This document shows, piece after piece, positions 57,001 to 60,837 of a stretch of 64,000 nucleotides of DNA. The DNA lies in assembly GCA_030710605.1 (NCBI GenBank), contig CP092880.1, forward strand, positions 17,833,649 to 17,897,648. The letters run 5' to 3'. This DNA comes from Cordylochernes scorpioides (lineage: Eukaryota > Arthropoda > Arachnida > Pseudoscorpiones > Chernetidae). The notes beneath the pieces are model-generated. The model was not told where the DNA came from and made no database searches. It saw only the letters and a list, made by a program, of their open reading frames with translations. Both the position numbers and the translations under genes were made by a program. The first letter of the stretch is position 1, and each line of letters starts with the position of its first letter.

Positions 57001-57620
57001 AGCGTGTGGGGGATAGACGTGGATAGTGTCCTGTATACGACCCTATACCCCAATCTTGAGGATTTCCTTGAGGACCTCTCGCCTGAACACAAGATTATTC
57101 TTGTTGAATACCTCAACACTGTCATAGAGCATGCTGGGGACATGGATTCCATAATCCACAACGGCCTGTCCGAAATCAAGGCGACTTTAAGCTCCTGATA
57201 GGATCCAGCCGTCCCTTCAGTGAGAGCCTCGTCTGGTGTACATATTCCTTATACTATTCTAAACTTTGCAAACTCTCTTTTGACTGTTGACTAGATGTCA
57301 TTAAACTGTTTTTAATTGTCATTCGCTTTATGTGAACTTTACACATACCACCCCTTACTATCTACAAAGGTTTATGATACAAGATGACAACGCGACATCG
57401 TCATAAGAGTTCAGATGAAGAGAAGTGAGCGAGAAATAAGCTTTGTCTTACTTTATAGTACTCCTGGTTGTCGGATCTAGGACGGACCTCGAAGTGGAAG
57501 TCCGTGTAGCGGTCAGGCAACAGACGTTTGGTTAGGAGACGGACTGCGTTCTCCTCACGTCTTCTCCAGTTCCTACCCTCCGTTGACACTGCGCACCAAC
57601 ATCGCTTGGAGTTGGCAATA
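20055..57620 (-). CDS. NAGLU: NAGLU, alpha-N-acetylglucosaminidase (N-terminal half, 6 exons; remaining exons absent)
   Basis: Minus-strand exons at 57452-57620, 42940-43183, 32653-32800, 24915-24985, 20438-20599 and 20055-20123 give the order of NAGLU, the lysosomal GH89 enzyme that removes terminal N-acetylglucosamine from heparan sulfate. Landmarks: [62 protein letters not shown] and [12 protein letters not shown]. From the second exon on, all splice phases match. The first-to-second junction does not (phase 0 donor, phase 1 acceptor), so a small exon in the 14-kb intron is probably missed. The signal-peptide exon is also unseen. The sequence stops about 320 residues in, before the region that carries the catalytic glutamates in the human enzyme. 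The 100-N gap at 19097-19196 lies in the next intron. Either exons are lost in the gap or the scaffold is misjoined. Confidence 0.93.
20438..20599 (-). CDS. NAGLU: NAGLU exon: [12 protein letters not shown] block
   Basis: 162 nt encoding [20 protein letters not shown] and then [20 protein letters not shown] up to AVTR. The G(R)MGN-W-GPLP and GM-PV-P-F-GHVP strings are diagnostic of NAGLU. Acceptor TGTTCAG; donor ACCAG/gtgaat. Confidence 0.93.
20655..21012. mobile_element. TIR repeat (family FB2) with CTGATGAGCC / GGCGAAACC boxes
   Basis: About 65-bp inverted ends (AAAGCACGAATGTTTATTTT; complement at 21012). The inner right part holds ATTGGCGAAACCGCTGGGAG and CACCACTGATGAGCCAAG. Related copies: 48385-48730 (complete), 19225-19400, 50030-50195, 13515-13615, 55990-56225, 60440-60570, 44548-44712 and 1066-1188. 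Confidence 0.7.
21029..21085. repeat. AT dinucleotide microsatellite
   Basis: More than 20 TA units in a row, within the FB2 neighbourhood. Other microsatellites: GT at 1885, CA at 9822, ATT at 47766, TC at 29477, TTTG at 27867. Confidence 0.95.
21899..21936 (+). ncRNA. Degenerate hammerhead-like motif (Penelope-type end)
   Basis: Stem I TCTC/GAGA; core CTGTAGA (21903-21909); stem II GGGC/GCCT; GAAC instead of GAAA; GCTT before the 3' stem I strand. No protein fragment is recognisable nearby. Upstream sequence at 21790-21900 is an imperfect inverted repeat. Confidence 0.4.
22157..22785. mobile_element. LINE 3' end in inverted repeat (about 185-bp arms)
   Basis: The right arm (plus) encodes the end of a LINE ORF2, [38 protein letters not shown] (cysteine/histidine cluster) and [11 protein letters not shown], then a GATTGAGTGGAGATAAGAAA tail. 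The left arm 22157-22340 is its reverse complement. Single-copy LINE sequence of about 260 bp lies between. Confidence 0.75.
22786..23075 (+). pseudogene. LINE ORF1 C-terminal fragment with 3' tail
   Basis: Encodes [15 protein letters not shown] and [11 protein letters not shown] followed by a stop, a GACTAGATGTCAATAAACTA sequence and an AATTGTCAATTGTCA tail. Same family as 57001-57198. Confidence 0.7.
23354..23828. mobile_element. CAGTAGAACCTCC-type MITE with amplified right half
   Basis: The left end is a single copy, but the right-end segment (TGGTGATGAAAACTGTCCTT...GAGGTTCTACTG) of about 70-75 bp is repeated five times to 23828. Confidence 0.82.
23867..24654 (+). mobile_element. Non-autonomous Helitron
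   Basis: 5' end TCTATATATATAAAATTGAA after A. The 3' end has a CCCGGGCGAAGCCGGG hairpin, then TACATCCGCTAA before T, a Helitron-like CTRR terminus. No Rep/helicase coding. Confidence 0.78.
24915..24985 (-). CDS. NAGLU: NAGLU exon: [10 protein letters not shown] block, 71 nt
   Basis: Encodes [20 protein letters not shown] then FLAW, the TGPAFLAW motif of the family. Acceptor TATTTCAG in phase 0; donor CCTG/gtaagt splits the Trp codon that the next exon completes. Confidence 0.9.
25171..25731. mobile_element. Mariner-like element remnant with nested MITE
   Basis: Ends GAGGTTGTCCCAAAAGGTTC and GAACTTTTAAGACAACCTTG are inverted and typical of mariner elements. Interior 25230-25420 matches sequences at 32930-33115 and 53960-54155. 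A MITE is nested at 25436-25613. Confidence 0.65.
25436..25613. mobile_element. CAGTAGAACCTCC-type MITE
   Basis: 178 bp with ends CAGTAGAACCTCCCTG and GGTTCTACTG; TA on the left side only. Confidence 0.85.
26139..26292. mobile_element. Short SINE-C palindrome
   Basis: About 75-bp arms (CGACATTTAAAGAATATCCC and complement) meet at 26215 with almost no loop. Confidence 0.8.
26389..26427 (-). ncRNA. Inverted copy of the Penelope hammerhead-like motif
   Basis: Reverse complement of the motif at 27546-27583 in the left arm of the inverted repeat; same core, stem II and AGCT box. Confidence 0.5.
26786..27244 (+). pseudogene. Penelope-like GIY-YIG endonuclease fragment, 152 codons open
   Basis: Residues 50-68 read [19 protein letters not shown] (GIY-YIG core with CxxC at 55/58), Arg73 and EH at 76-77, TGHTFN at 98-103, LVLEAIL around 120-126. 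This is the C-terminal endonuclease of a second Penelope-like family, distinct from the 15-kb copy. No RT is attached: the fragment lies between two inverted arms of about 450 bp that copy its own C terminus and 3' region. Confidence 0.9.
27546..27583 (+). ncRNA. Hammerhead-like motif 3' of Penelope endonuclease (U6 variant)
   Basis: Stem I CAC/GTG; core CAGTAGA (27550-27556); stem II GGGT/GCCC closed by GATTAT; GAAA box 27572-27575; self-complementary AGCT stem III; cleavage expected after T27579. The core departs from CUGANGA at positions 4 and 6. An inverted copy lies at about 26390-26427. Confidence 0.55.
27834..28115 (+). mobile_element. Short non-autonomous Helitron
   Basis: Starts TCTATATATATATATAAATC; ends GGGGCGAAGCCCGGGTCACC then CGTCTAG before T. 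Hairpin CCCGG/CCGGG near the 3' end. Confidence 0.8.
28649..29016 (-). mobile_element. Non-autonomous Helitron, opposite strand
   Basis: Reverse orientation of the 27834-28115 family: CTAGACGGGTGACCCGGG at its 3' end (low coordinate) and ATATATATAGA at its 5' end. Confidence 0.8.
29160..29470. mobile_element. TIR repeat with CACCTATCCCCCGATTTACA ends
   Basis: Starts ACACCTATCCCCCGATTTAC at 29181; that block recurs at 29398, followed by its complement GTAAATCGGGGGATAGGTGT at 29445. TIR-like ends suggest a DNA transposon remnant. Confidence 0.6.
29510..29880 (+). other. Possible LINE coding remnant with 3' tail
   Basis: A GC-rich stretch encoding [12 protein letters not shown] (a Cys pair of zinc-finger type) is followed by AT-rich sequence and AAATAAAAAGTAGTTTCAAT. 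Looks like an arthropod LINE end; family not certain. Confidence 0.35.
30029..30071 (+). ncRNA. Hammerhead ribozyme motif, family alpha
   Basis: Stem I TTCTC (30029-30033) with GAGAA (30067-30071); core CTGACGA 30034-30040; stem II GACAAAA/TTTTGTC (30042-30048, 30052-30058), 7 bp; GAAA 30059-30062; ACGT stem III; cleavage expected after T30066. Part of a repeat running from about 29915 to 30110 and ending GGCCGAAGTGTCTATTTTTC. Confidence 0.8.
30561..30773 (+). pseudogene. Possible upstream part of the LINE ORF1, other frame
   Basis: Open frame reading [20 protein letters not shown] and [20 protein letters not shown]. It ends at a TGA overlapping the start region of the 452-residue ORF. It may be the real N terminus separated by a one-base shift. 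Confidence 0.4.
30576..32230 (+). mobile_element. Non-LTR retrotransposon (ORF1 segment) inserted into SINE-B
   Basis: 1655 bp flanked by an 8-bp target duplication CAGTCTTA (30568-30575 and 32231-32238). It ends in AATAAAG followed by a short CATTGT repeat tail, as in other members of the family (57300, 23040, 3680, 20400). Confidence 0.85.
30770..32128 (+). CDS. LINE ORF1 / gag-like protein with CCHC zinc knuckle
   Basis: About 452 residues, open throughout. A basic, low-complexity N terminus ([13 protein letters not shown]) is followed by a globular part with an RRM-like strand pattern ([20 protein letters not shown] around 153-172). A zinc knuckle C235-x2-C238-x4-H243-x4-C248 follows, then a Pro-rich linker and a C-terminal helical module ([20 protein letters not shown]). 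The same C-terminal module recurs in fragments at 57001-57198 and 22790-22935. The likely role is binding the element's RNA. Upstream, 30583-30773 is open in another frame ([15 protein letters not shown]...), so the true start may be further 5' with a frame break. No ORF2 follows. Confidence 0.85.
   Translation: MNPVSEDGFTVVQGKKRRRGSAESPAAAAHSSNARRPGTNRRQRSSTERVPRAQEIKTTRTHIVEARARQASSTEEQCLYVEHCPELEPYHYLKAIDEMVGGTSDVVQIAKVNGHLLLGLSNKALADRLINEGLEVEGMSLKTFPFYRRAARITIGNLPFFVKDASVIDALLPYGRVTSIVPKQLKAGKYVYTDGRREAFIVPHDGMTIESIPARLDIRIKGESWPMYLTSGIRCSRCRGQGHRRAICPLLTGQSTGPRRTSPHSTTNVSQVTAPELPRQASAAYPAPSPPDPAMEVSGALPTAPAAPHQPAVPGQSYGPTTPSPHGQETTPAMATPPPPPSVRMEDDPEPDYWTDMVDPIDELMRSPGSEPILRTIDVFEFVDAARDPEVRECVVADLSPRQKKIVAQFLDKLIERTRDSVPLIRRGLSEFRAALPSYVPDPSLRTPPVDS
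32653..32800 (-). CDS. NAGLU: NAGLU exon: YYQNVCT..WWxWxRWE block
   Basis: 148 nt encoding [20 protein letters not shown], then [20 protein letters not shown] and [10 protein letters not shown]. The family is nearly invariant at YQNVCTxSYSxxWWxWxRWExExDWxALxGxN. The ALA(W/F)xGQE segment is APVAWE here. Donor AAG/gtacct in phase 0. Confidence 0.95.
33482..34007. mobile_element. hAT-like MITE carrying a palindromic SINE-C insertion
   Basis: Same family as 42421-42627: CAGGTGTCGTCAAACTT at left, AGTTTACCGACCCC at right, near-identical 8-bp flanks CTCTAGGC and CTCTAGTC. 33590-33892 is a nested palindrome. Confidence 0.83.
33590..33892. mobile_element. SINE-C inverted pair nested in a hAT-like MITE
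   Basis: Arms with CCCGCATGTATTTCTTTTGA and its complement; centre AT-rich with no tRNA-like head. Confidence 0.8.
34020..36360. other. Mostly unrecognised intron sequence
   Basis: Contains a short inverted repeat (AAAGGAACTTCTTCTAT at 34430 with its complement near 34485) and a 57-bp tandem repeat (34925-35055); no gene recognised. Confidence 0.5.
34925..35055. repeat. Short tandem repeat, about 57-bp unit
   Basis: GTCACTATTGGAGCCGTTGT occurs twice and the flanking TACATCTTTGTT segment three times. Confidence 0.6.
36370..36604. mobile_element. Tc1/mariner-type MITE, 235 bp
   Basis: Inverted ends of about 40 bp including ATCGACGCACCAAGAAG and CTTCTTGGTGCGCCGAT; TA on each side. Confidence 0.82.
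36560..36920 (+). pseudogene. LINE ORF2 C-terminal remnant
   Basis: [20 protein letters not shown], a ThrGly-Lys segment ([10 protein letters not shown]), [13 protein letters not shown], then in another frame AQDRDGW-like sequence to 36916. These are the hallmarks of the region C-terminal to many LINE reverse transcriptases. Frameshifted. A second, shorter copy ([20 protein letters not shown]) lies at 5700-5850. Confidence 0.65.
37351..37528. mobile_element. CAGTAGAACCTCC-type MITE
   Basis: 178 bp with TA on both sides (37349-37350, 37529-37530); ends CAGTGAAACCTCCATG and GGAGGTTCAACTG. Confidence 0.87.
38210..38910. repeat. Cluster of inverted repeats around an alpha element
   Basis: A GAGTTGTCTTCAAAAACGAT box and its complement recur at about 38225, 38270, 38775 and 38885. 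Two and a half copies of an ATGAATCATGAAAATTTCTC unit lie at 38580-38765 (another copy at 14206-14270). The alpha ribozyme repeat is at 38325-38525. Confidence 0.65.
38444..38481 (+). ncRNA. Hammerhead ribozyme motif, family alpha (canonical core, GUC site)
   Basis: CTC stem I strand (38444-38446), core CTGACGA (38447-38453), stem II GACAAA (38455-38460) with TTTGTC (38465-38470) and a 4-nt loop, GAAA (38471-38474), ACGT short stem III, C38478 as the cleavage base, then GAG (38479-38481) pairing back to CTC. Every invariant hammerhead position is present. It sits near the 3' end of a roughly 200-bp repeat (38325-38525). Confidence 0.8.
39160..39200 (+). ncRNA. Decayed hammerhead motif, family beta
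   Basis: CTGATGG followed by GAGCCAACAGCCC, GAAAC and GCGT: one core position (A9) is lost. It lies in the beta repeat at 39115-39340. Confidence 0.4.
39608..41026 (-). mobile_element. Nearly intact Tc1-like transposon
   Basis: 1419 bp bounded by about 47-bp inverted repeats starting CACTGCGTAACATTG on the left and the complement of CACTGCGTGACATTG on the right, one mismatch in the first 47. A TA dinucleotide flanks each end (39606-39607, 41027-41028), the Tc1/mariner target duplication. It holds one open transposase on the minus strand. High arm identity and an open frame imply a recent insertion. It sits in a NAGLU intron. Confidence 0.96.
39752..40783 (-). CDS. Tc1-like transposase, 343 aa
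   Basis: Full-length ORF. Residues about 15-55 form the first paired-type helix-turn-helix ([20 protein letters not shown]); about 75-120 form the second DNA-binding part. The DDE catalytic core has D159 in [10 protein letters not shown]248 in [11 protein letters not shown] and E281 in LSPIEHVWD. Only 32 residues separate the second Asp from Glu, against 34 in the reference Tc1 group. A GIMVWG motif lies near 197-202. It cuts and pastes the flanking inverted repeats. Length matches active Tc1 enzymes, no stop or frameshift is present, so the copy may be competent. Confidence 0.95.
   Translation of the reverse strand: MPGHRKRRQFKQTDAFTRGMVIGLKRAGWSIRQIAADTHLGASTVHRLWRRWLEQGNVAIYRNVGATRVTSARVDRRILRQAVAAPQATCTAILQHVQDTLDHSISTRTISRRLVANGLHSCRPLRRLPLTPPNRRQRLEWCRARSTWMTEWHRVVFSDESRFCLSSDSRRVCVWRRRGERSNPAAIVERPTVRQRGIMVWGAIAYDSRSPLLRIQGTMTAQRYVDDVLRPVTLPYLQGVPNALYQQDNARPHTACISQQALQDVQMLPWPPYSPDLSPIEHVWDIIGRRLHALPQPRSEDELWQMVEREWRAIPQDAIRTLIDSLPRRVAACIAVRGGPTCY
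41121..41489. mobile_element. Palindromic repeat with hammerhead ribozyme near its apex (family beta)
   Basis: About 165-bp arms in inverted orientation, starting AAGAAGGCATTTCCTGA and ending with its complement, meet around 41285-41300. Each arm carries the sequences CACGAGCACATGTGC, GCCATCTAGTGG and the TTGATTTATCAAGAAA box. The central part of the right arm contains the ribozyme. Single-arm or decayed relatives occur at 18480-18670, 39115-39340, 43480-43650, 52790-52950 and 56320-56530. Confidence 0.85.
41303..41342 (+). ncRNA. Hammerhead ribozyme motif, family beta
   Basis: Stem I CCACG (41303-41307) with CGTGG (41338-41342), 5 bp; core CTGACGA 41308-41314; stem II GCGC/GCGC (41315-41318, 41324-41327) closed by CAACA; GAAA 41328-41331; ACGCGT palindromic stem III; cleavage expected after T41337. 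All core positions are canonical. Confidence 0.8.
42393..42908 (+). mobile_element. SINE-A copy split by a hAT-like MITE
   Basis: Head GGGGGTCGGTGGAAGGATGG at 42395, B box GGGTTCGATTCCCGC at 42660, tail TAGGGATAAG at 42905. The MITE 42421-42627 is inserted in the head. Confidence 0.9.
42421..42627. mobile_element. hAT-like MITE inside a SINE
   Basis: Ends ACGGGTCGGCAAACT and AGTTTGCCGACCCCTG, the hAT-type GGGTCGGCAAAC terminus. An 8-bp target duplication TCTAAACC lies on both sides (42413-42420, 42628-42635). It interrupts the tRNA-like head of the SINE at 42393-42908. Confidence 0.88.
42940..43183 (-). CDS. NAGLU: NAGLU exon: [14 protein letters not shown] block
   Basis: 244 nt. It encodes [20 protein letters not shown], the conserved [19 protein letters not shown] and [11 protein letters not shown] up to QPRF. 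Acceptor GTTCTTCAG in phase 1; donor TTCAG/gtatgt in phase 2. A SINE lies directly 3' in the intron (to 42908). Confidence 0.93.
44182..44224 (-). ncRNA. Hammerhead ribozyme motif, family alpha (left arm)
   Basis: Minus strand: TTCTC/GAGAA stem I, CTGACGA core, GACAAAA stem II strand closed against TTTTGTC, GAAA, ACGT. Inverted partner of 44401-44441. Confidence 0.78.
44401..44441 (+). ncRNA. Hammerhead ribozyme motif, family alpha (right arm)
   Basis: Stem I TCTC/GAGA; core CTGACGA 44405-44411; stem II GACAAAA/TTTTGTC; GAAA 44430-44433; ACGT; cleavage expected after T44437. An inverted partner occupies 44182-44224, so each arm of this 340-bp element holds one motif. Confidence 0.8.
45697..45852 (-). 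mobile_element. SINE-D copy
   Basis: Same blocks as 18719-18885 (TAGGTACCGCTCAACAAGAG, GGTTATTCACATATT, GGGATTCAATCCCCG). Confidence 0.7.
46197..46265 (-). mobile_element. Truncated delta-family repeat
   Basis: Minus-strand half ending in ACGTC, GAAA and a GGTAACAACGCTGTT stem II segment; the core side is cut off at 46265. It interrupts a TA-flanked MITE remnant starting at 46119. Confidence 0.6.
46270..47380. other. No gene recognised
   Basis: AT-rich intronic sequence of NAGLU; only short frames and no repeat that I could delimit. Confidence 0.5.
47517..47571 (+). ncRNA. Hammerhead-like ribozyme fold with long stem I (U6 variant, GUC site)
   Basis: Stem I is CCTAGA (47523-47528) with TCTAGG (47561-47566), extended across a small internal loop by GTCC (47517-47520) with GGAC (47568-47571). 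Core CTGTCGA 47529-47535; stem II GGGC/GCCC with CATTA loop; GAAA 47549-47552; stem III ACC/GGT; C60 of GGTC is the expected cleavage base. The only departure from consensus is U at core position 6. It sits in a moderately GC-rich block (47380-47760) with no recognised protein. Confidence 0.6.
48385..48730. mobile_element. FB2 TIR repeat, complete copy
   Basis: Ends AATGAAGACATTAAGACGCG and its near complement at 48730 (more than 40 bp); it contains the TCATCAGTGGTGAACC and CGGTTTCGCCAAT boxes in minus orientation. Confidence 0.75.
48735..49790. other. No gene recognised; one unexplained minus frame
   Basis: A 104-codon minus-strand frame at 48910-49224 ([20 protein letters not shown]) has protein-like composition in its middle, but no homology that I recognise and no neighbouring exon. 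AT-rich elsewhere. Confidence 0.35.
49793..50013. mobile_element. Pogo-like MITE with internal short repeats
   Basis: Ends CAGTAAACTCCTCGCT and GTGTAGTTTCACTG, TA on both sides. 49866-49970 holds about six copies of a 16-20-bp GAACCATGGCTATAGT unit. Confidence 0.75.
50030..50195. mobile_element. FB2 partial copy
   Basis: Carries AATTGGCGAAACCGCTGG, CACCACTGATGAGCCAAAC and the AGTAAGGACAGTAGAAG end. Confidence 0.65.
50645..50875. mobile_element. Possible MITE
   Basis: ACCTATAAGTCGCAATGGGT at left and ACCCAGTGCGACTTTTTGAG at right are inverted. Confidence 0.45.
51405..51605. other. GC-rich island of unknown origin
   Basis: About 200 bp (GACTCGGCCGAGTAATGCC, GAACCCGCCACTATAAAC) far richer in GC than the flanks. 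No open frame, splice site or known repeat recognised. Confidence 0.3.
52906..52945 (-). ncRNA. Hammerhead-like motif, family beta (diverged)
   Basis: Minus strand: CCACA/CGTGG stem I with one mismatch, intact CTGACGA core, weak stem II, GAAA box and ACGTGT stem III. It belongs to a beta repeat at about 52790-52950. Confidence 0.5.
53366..53602. mobile_element. Alpha-family inverted pair
   Basis: Outer ends GTAAAAAATAGACACTTCGG and complement; the centre is a GGCAAAGCGTTAAC palindrome. One ribozyme is intact (minus), one decayed. Confidence 0.8.
53401..53443 (-). ncRNA. Hammerhead ribozyme motif, family alpha (left arm)
   Basis: Minus strand: TTCTC/GAGAA stem I, CTGACGA core, stem II with one G-U wobble (TTTTGTT), GAAA, ACGT. 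Its partner at 53519-53562 (plus) has lost the core (CAAACGA), so one arm has decayed. Confidence 0.7.
54338..54546. mobile_element. Tc1/mariner-type MITE
   Basis: Ends ACTTTATTGACAAAACTTAA and TTGAGTTTTGTTCATGAGTG in inverted orientation; same family as 7843-8222. Confidence 0.72.
54579..54890. repeat. 32-bp tandem repeat, about 10 copies
   Basis: Unit GTTTTGAAATTCGTCCAAAG plus AATGAAATCCAA. Minus-strand frames are open over the array ([20 protein letters not shown] cycle) because the unit has no stop and 32 is not a multiple of 3. It starts just beyond the right end of the TA-flanked MITE at 54338-54546. Confidence 0.95.
55228..55438 (-). mobile_element. SINE-A copy, tail truncated
   Basis: Minus strand, intact head (GGGGGTCGGTGGAAGG) and B box; ends in the body near CACATGTGAAAATC. 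Confidence 0.85.
55990..56225. mobile_element. FB2-related palindrome
   Basis: Inverted arms AGAAACTATTATAGATACTT and complement, each with TACTGCCCTTA/TAAGGGCAGTA; central TTATTAGTGGTGAACCCTCC. Relatives at 44548-44712 and 1066-1188. Confidence 0.65.
56985..57320 (+). pseudogene. LINE ORF1 C-terminal fragment with 3' tail
   Basis: 57001-57198 encodes [20 protein letters not shown] and [11 protein letters not shown], clearly related to the end of the ORF1 at 30770-32128. It is followed by GACTAGATGTCATTAAACTG and an AATTGTCATT tail. Confidence 0.75.
57452..57620 (-). CDS. NAGLU: NAGLU N-terminal exon
   Basis: 169 nt. It encodes [20 protein letters not shown] and [16 protein letters not shown], the start of the mature enzyme (xAVxxLxxRLL..xxxFxxxV). 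Acceptor CATTCAG in phase 2; donor AAA/gtaaga in phase 0. No signal peptide is encoded here, so the start exon lies further upstream. Confidence 0.75.
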
Positions 57621-58509
57621 CTGAATGAGGAGCAGTGTGTGGACATAACAATGTGATTACAGCATCATATTTGACTCCTTCACCTAAGAAAAATGTTCAA
57701 TACAACAACAAAAAAGCCTTTATTAAGGACATTTGGATAACACACTATTAATCGCTGTTTTCTTAGCTATGCTAATATAGTTTTGTGTATATGTGAATTT
57801 TTTTTTTTGCTTGGAGAATCAGAGAAAATAACTCTTGAGTGACTTATCCTTGTCTCAATCCGATAGTCAGCAAATATATAACTGGATGAATACAATGATG
57901 TTTGATCAAGGTCTTCTAATTGGTTTATATAAATTCTATAAGACCGCAGTCACCGTTCGGAGGAGATTAATAGAATCGCCGAATGTCGTGGTCCATTTGG
58001 ATGAGGAAAGCGAAGACTAAAACATGGCTGATTCCATACTCGGTTTTTCAGTGATACGCTAGCCTATTCCCGAAGGATTCTGTGGCCACTGGACATGCGT
58101 CGGACTTGGAGGCTGTTGGGTTCTGCGCTGCCTGGATTATAGGAGCTCCATCTATGCCTCATTCCTGTGGTGAATCTGTAAAGGAACGGTGGTCTTAATA
58201 AAGCTGTATGGGTGTGTGTTTGATTAAGGACACTCATCCCATACAGGATTCTCCCAGATAAGTAAACAGAAGTAAACATACCAGTTATCTACAGAAAGTG
58301 GAGATTAACATCGACCTTTCTTCAAGTTGGATCCATTATCTGTGTTTCGCCTATTGTCTTTGCTGTTTCCAGAATTAGTGAAAAGCTGATGCATTGGGTT
58401 TAATTTTTCACTACCTTTGCCATTAGAACATATGGCGAATTGTTTTCATAACCAATCTTTTGACGGAGAATTTCTCTCACTCTCCAGTGAAATGTTTAAT
58501 ATAAGTTAC

Positions 58510-58573
58510 TTTCATCAACATTTAAATGTTTTCTTTTCCGACGTTTCGAATGTGTTTTTACTCATCCCAGGTT
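58510..58573 (-). ncRNA. Decayed hammerhead-like motif
   Basis: Minus strand CTGGGATGAG, then AAAAACACATTC, GAAA, ACGTCGG. GAAA and ACGTC are intact but the core has a 2-nt insertion. The motif abuts a truncated SINE (58575-58770). Confidence 0.35.
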
Positions 58574-58574
58574 T

Positions 58575-58770
58575 CCACGTGGTTAATGGAATGATAATCA
58601 TGGTGGGTAGCTAGCAAACGTTTTACCGTGGGTACACCACATGTTTACAGATGTAGAAAGAGTTCGTCCTTTGCACTTACAAGTTACCGGATCCCAGTTT
58701 GGTTACTTGCGCTCACAGTTGGATTGGACTTTCGCATGATTGCAAGAGGCTATTGAATCAACTTTTCGGA
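58575..58770 (-). mobile_element. SINE-A copy, 5' part missing
   Basis: Tail block (ATGATAATCATGGTGGGTAG) and body with GGTTACTTGCGCTCAC are present; the head is lost. It abuts a hammerhead-like remnant. Confidence 0.65.
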
Positions 58771-59084
58771 TCAAATTAACAATTTTGGTAAGGTTGGAAT
58801 ATAGGTCCTGTCTTGAGGCTCCCATACATTCCAAGAAGTGATTTGGTGAGGCCTCTATTCATAACCAAATAAAAGAAACCCCTTTTACCTGATACTTCTA
58901 CCTATCTTTTAAAATTCATAGCCGTACATTAAAAATCTGGGCAAGTTTGGAAATTCTACCAGAAGACTATAAAATACTCCCTTAGTTCATTGTGTAGCAG
59001 AATTTGAACGGAACGCATAAATCTTCAAATTGGCCTGAGATGTTCTGATTCAGGAGCTCATTAACAGTTAGACAATGACAATTA

Positions 59085-59255
59085 ACATAATTTTATTGAC
59101 ATATTGTCAATACATGCAAAATTGTACAGTCTGTACTATTGTTTTAAAATGATAATTAGAATTATACAAGTCGCTATGTACATTGAATATGGCGCCTCTG
59201 CAACCGCTTAAGAGTTTGGTGGAGAATCGCCAGCGGGTCTCCAGCGACATTAACA
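59085..59255 (-). mobile_element. LINE 3'-end fragment, minus strand
   Basis: Reverse complement of the 3500-3700 sequence: GAGACCCGCTGGCGATTCTC at one end, and a GACAATATGTCAATAAAATT tail at the other. Confidence 0.6.
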
Positions 59256-59361
59256 GTTATAAATATAAATCCCTCACAGAGTTCTCAAGATATTAACAGA
59301 AATATCAGCCAATTTATAATATTCTGAATATAGAGCAATCCATAGTATATGTATATTTTAA

Positions 59362-59632
59362 AAATAAGGCTTATTTTGGATTGTAATAAGATTATTTATT
59401 AATCCAATATTTCGATGGACCAATATTCCATCTTTTTCGAGGTATTTTGCCGTGAAACACGTAGCAGGTCGCATGCCCCAGGAAGACGTCTGGTGGCTCA
59501 CCTGGGGCAAGCGACCTGCTACGTGCTTCACGGCAAAATATCTCAAAAAGATGGAATATTGGTCTATTGAAATATCGAATTAATAAATAATCTTATTACA
59601 AACCAAAATAAGCCTTATTTAAAAAAAATAAT
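59362..59632. repeat. Near-perfect long palindrome, about 120-bp arms
   Basis: AAAATAAGGCTTATTTTGGA at left and its complement at right. Arms include GTAGCAGGTCGC and CACGGCAAAATA; the loop is a short GAAGACGTCTGGTGG segment. A single arm relative may be 62635-62740. Confidence 0.8.
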
Positions 59633-60071
59633 ATATATTGACTACAAAAAATAGCAAATCCCTTTTAAAAAATTAAATATTTTTGTTTAAAAAAACCGTA
59701 GAATATCTATTCAAGCAAACAAACAAAGAAAAATCTCTTAGTACCACCATTCGATAGCGACAACCCTTGTATAATTTGTTAGGTGACTAATTGAAATGCA
59801 AATTTGTTGAGTGGAAGATTTGCATTTGAGATCCAATTTAAAGATTCTGTTAAAGTCGACTCTATGAAATCCTTTTGGATTTTTTCATCTAGATATCATT
59901 ACAATAGGTTTGTATTAGCAATAATCTAATGCTACATTAGAATACACATTAATCAACTGAATTATCATCGGAACATGAATTGTTCATAGACAGATTGTTG
60001 CCTTCTAGAATAATTACTCTGTTAGTCTTAATTCTACCTAAGTCAATGTTTAAATCAACAATTTTGTTTTA

Positions 60072-60372
60072 GAACGACATTTGAAAATTATCCCGCATGT
60101 GTTTCTTTTGAACGAAAAATCGAAATTTATTTTAAGGAGAAATAACGATTATTTCTAACCATAGGGATGAAGTATGAAAGGATAAATTGTGAAGGGTAAT
60201 GATAAACGGAAAAATAAAAGTGTCCAGGGATGGGAATCATTACTCTTCACAATTCATCCTTTCATACTTCATCCCTAAGGTTAGAAATAATCATTATTTC
60301 TCCTTAAAATAAATGTTGATTTTTCGTTCAAAAGAAATACATGCGGGATAATTTTCAAATGTCGTTCTACAA
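60072..60372. mobile_element. SINE-C inverted pair (palindrome, about 140-bp arms)
   Basis: Arms AACGACATTTGAAAATTATC... face each other. The centre keeps AAAAGTGTCCAGGGATGGGA, a stub of the tRNA-like head seen whole at 63521-63596. Confidence 0.8.
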
Positions 60373-60837
60373 TCACAAGCCGCATTATATTATAATGTTG
60401 TTTTAGCAAATTTATTTGTAAGAAATAAAACCATTAGGCACAAATGTTTTTTTTTAAAATAAAACAAACACTATTGTCTGTACTGCGATAAAAAAACTAT
60501 TCGAAGGCTTGACTCATCAGTGGGAAATTCTCCTAGCGATTTCGCTAATTTAAACAAAGATTTCAACGATATTTCTATAGAATGAGAACAAACCAATTAT
60601 TTCTAATACATTGATGCAAAATTATTGGATTTACAATTAAACAGAGATGATGTATTAACCCTCGTTTCTATAGAATCTAAAAAATATTGGAGGAAGTTAA
60701 TTGCTAGGATATTTTTATCTTTGAATTAGTTGGTATGACAGTCTTATTGTGATATTGCTGACAGTGTTGGAGAGAAAGCTGCAGAGAAAGAGATCAAGGT
60801 GAAGAAGATGACAGGGATACACAGATGATCTAAAATA

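Noticed and set aside
59358-59546. 62-codon minus ORF (MRYFAVKHVAGRLPQ...)
   Set aside because: It runs across the arm and loop of a palindrome, so it has no independent support.
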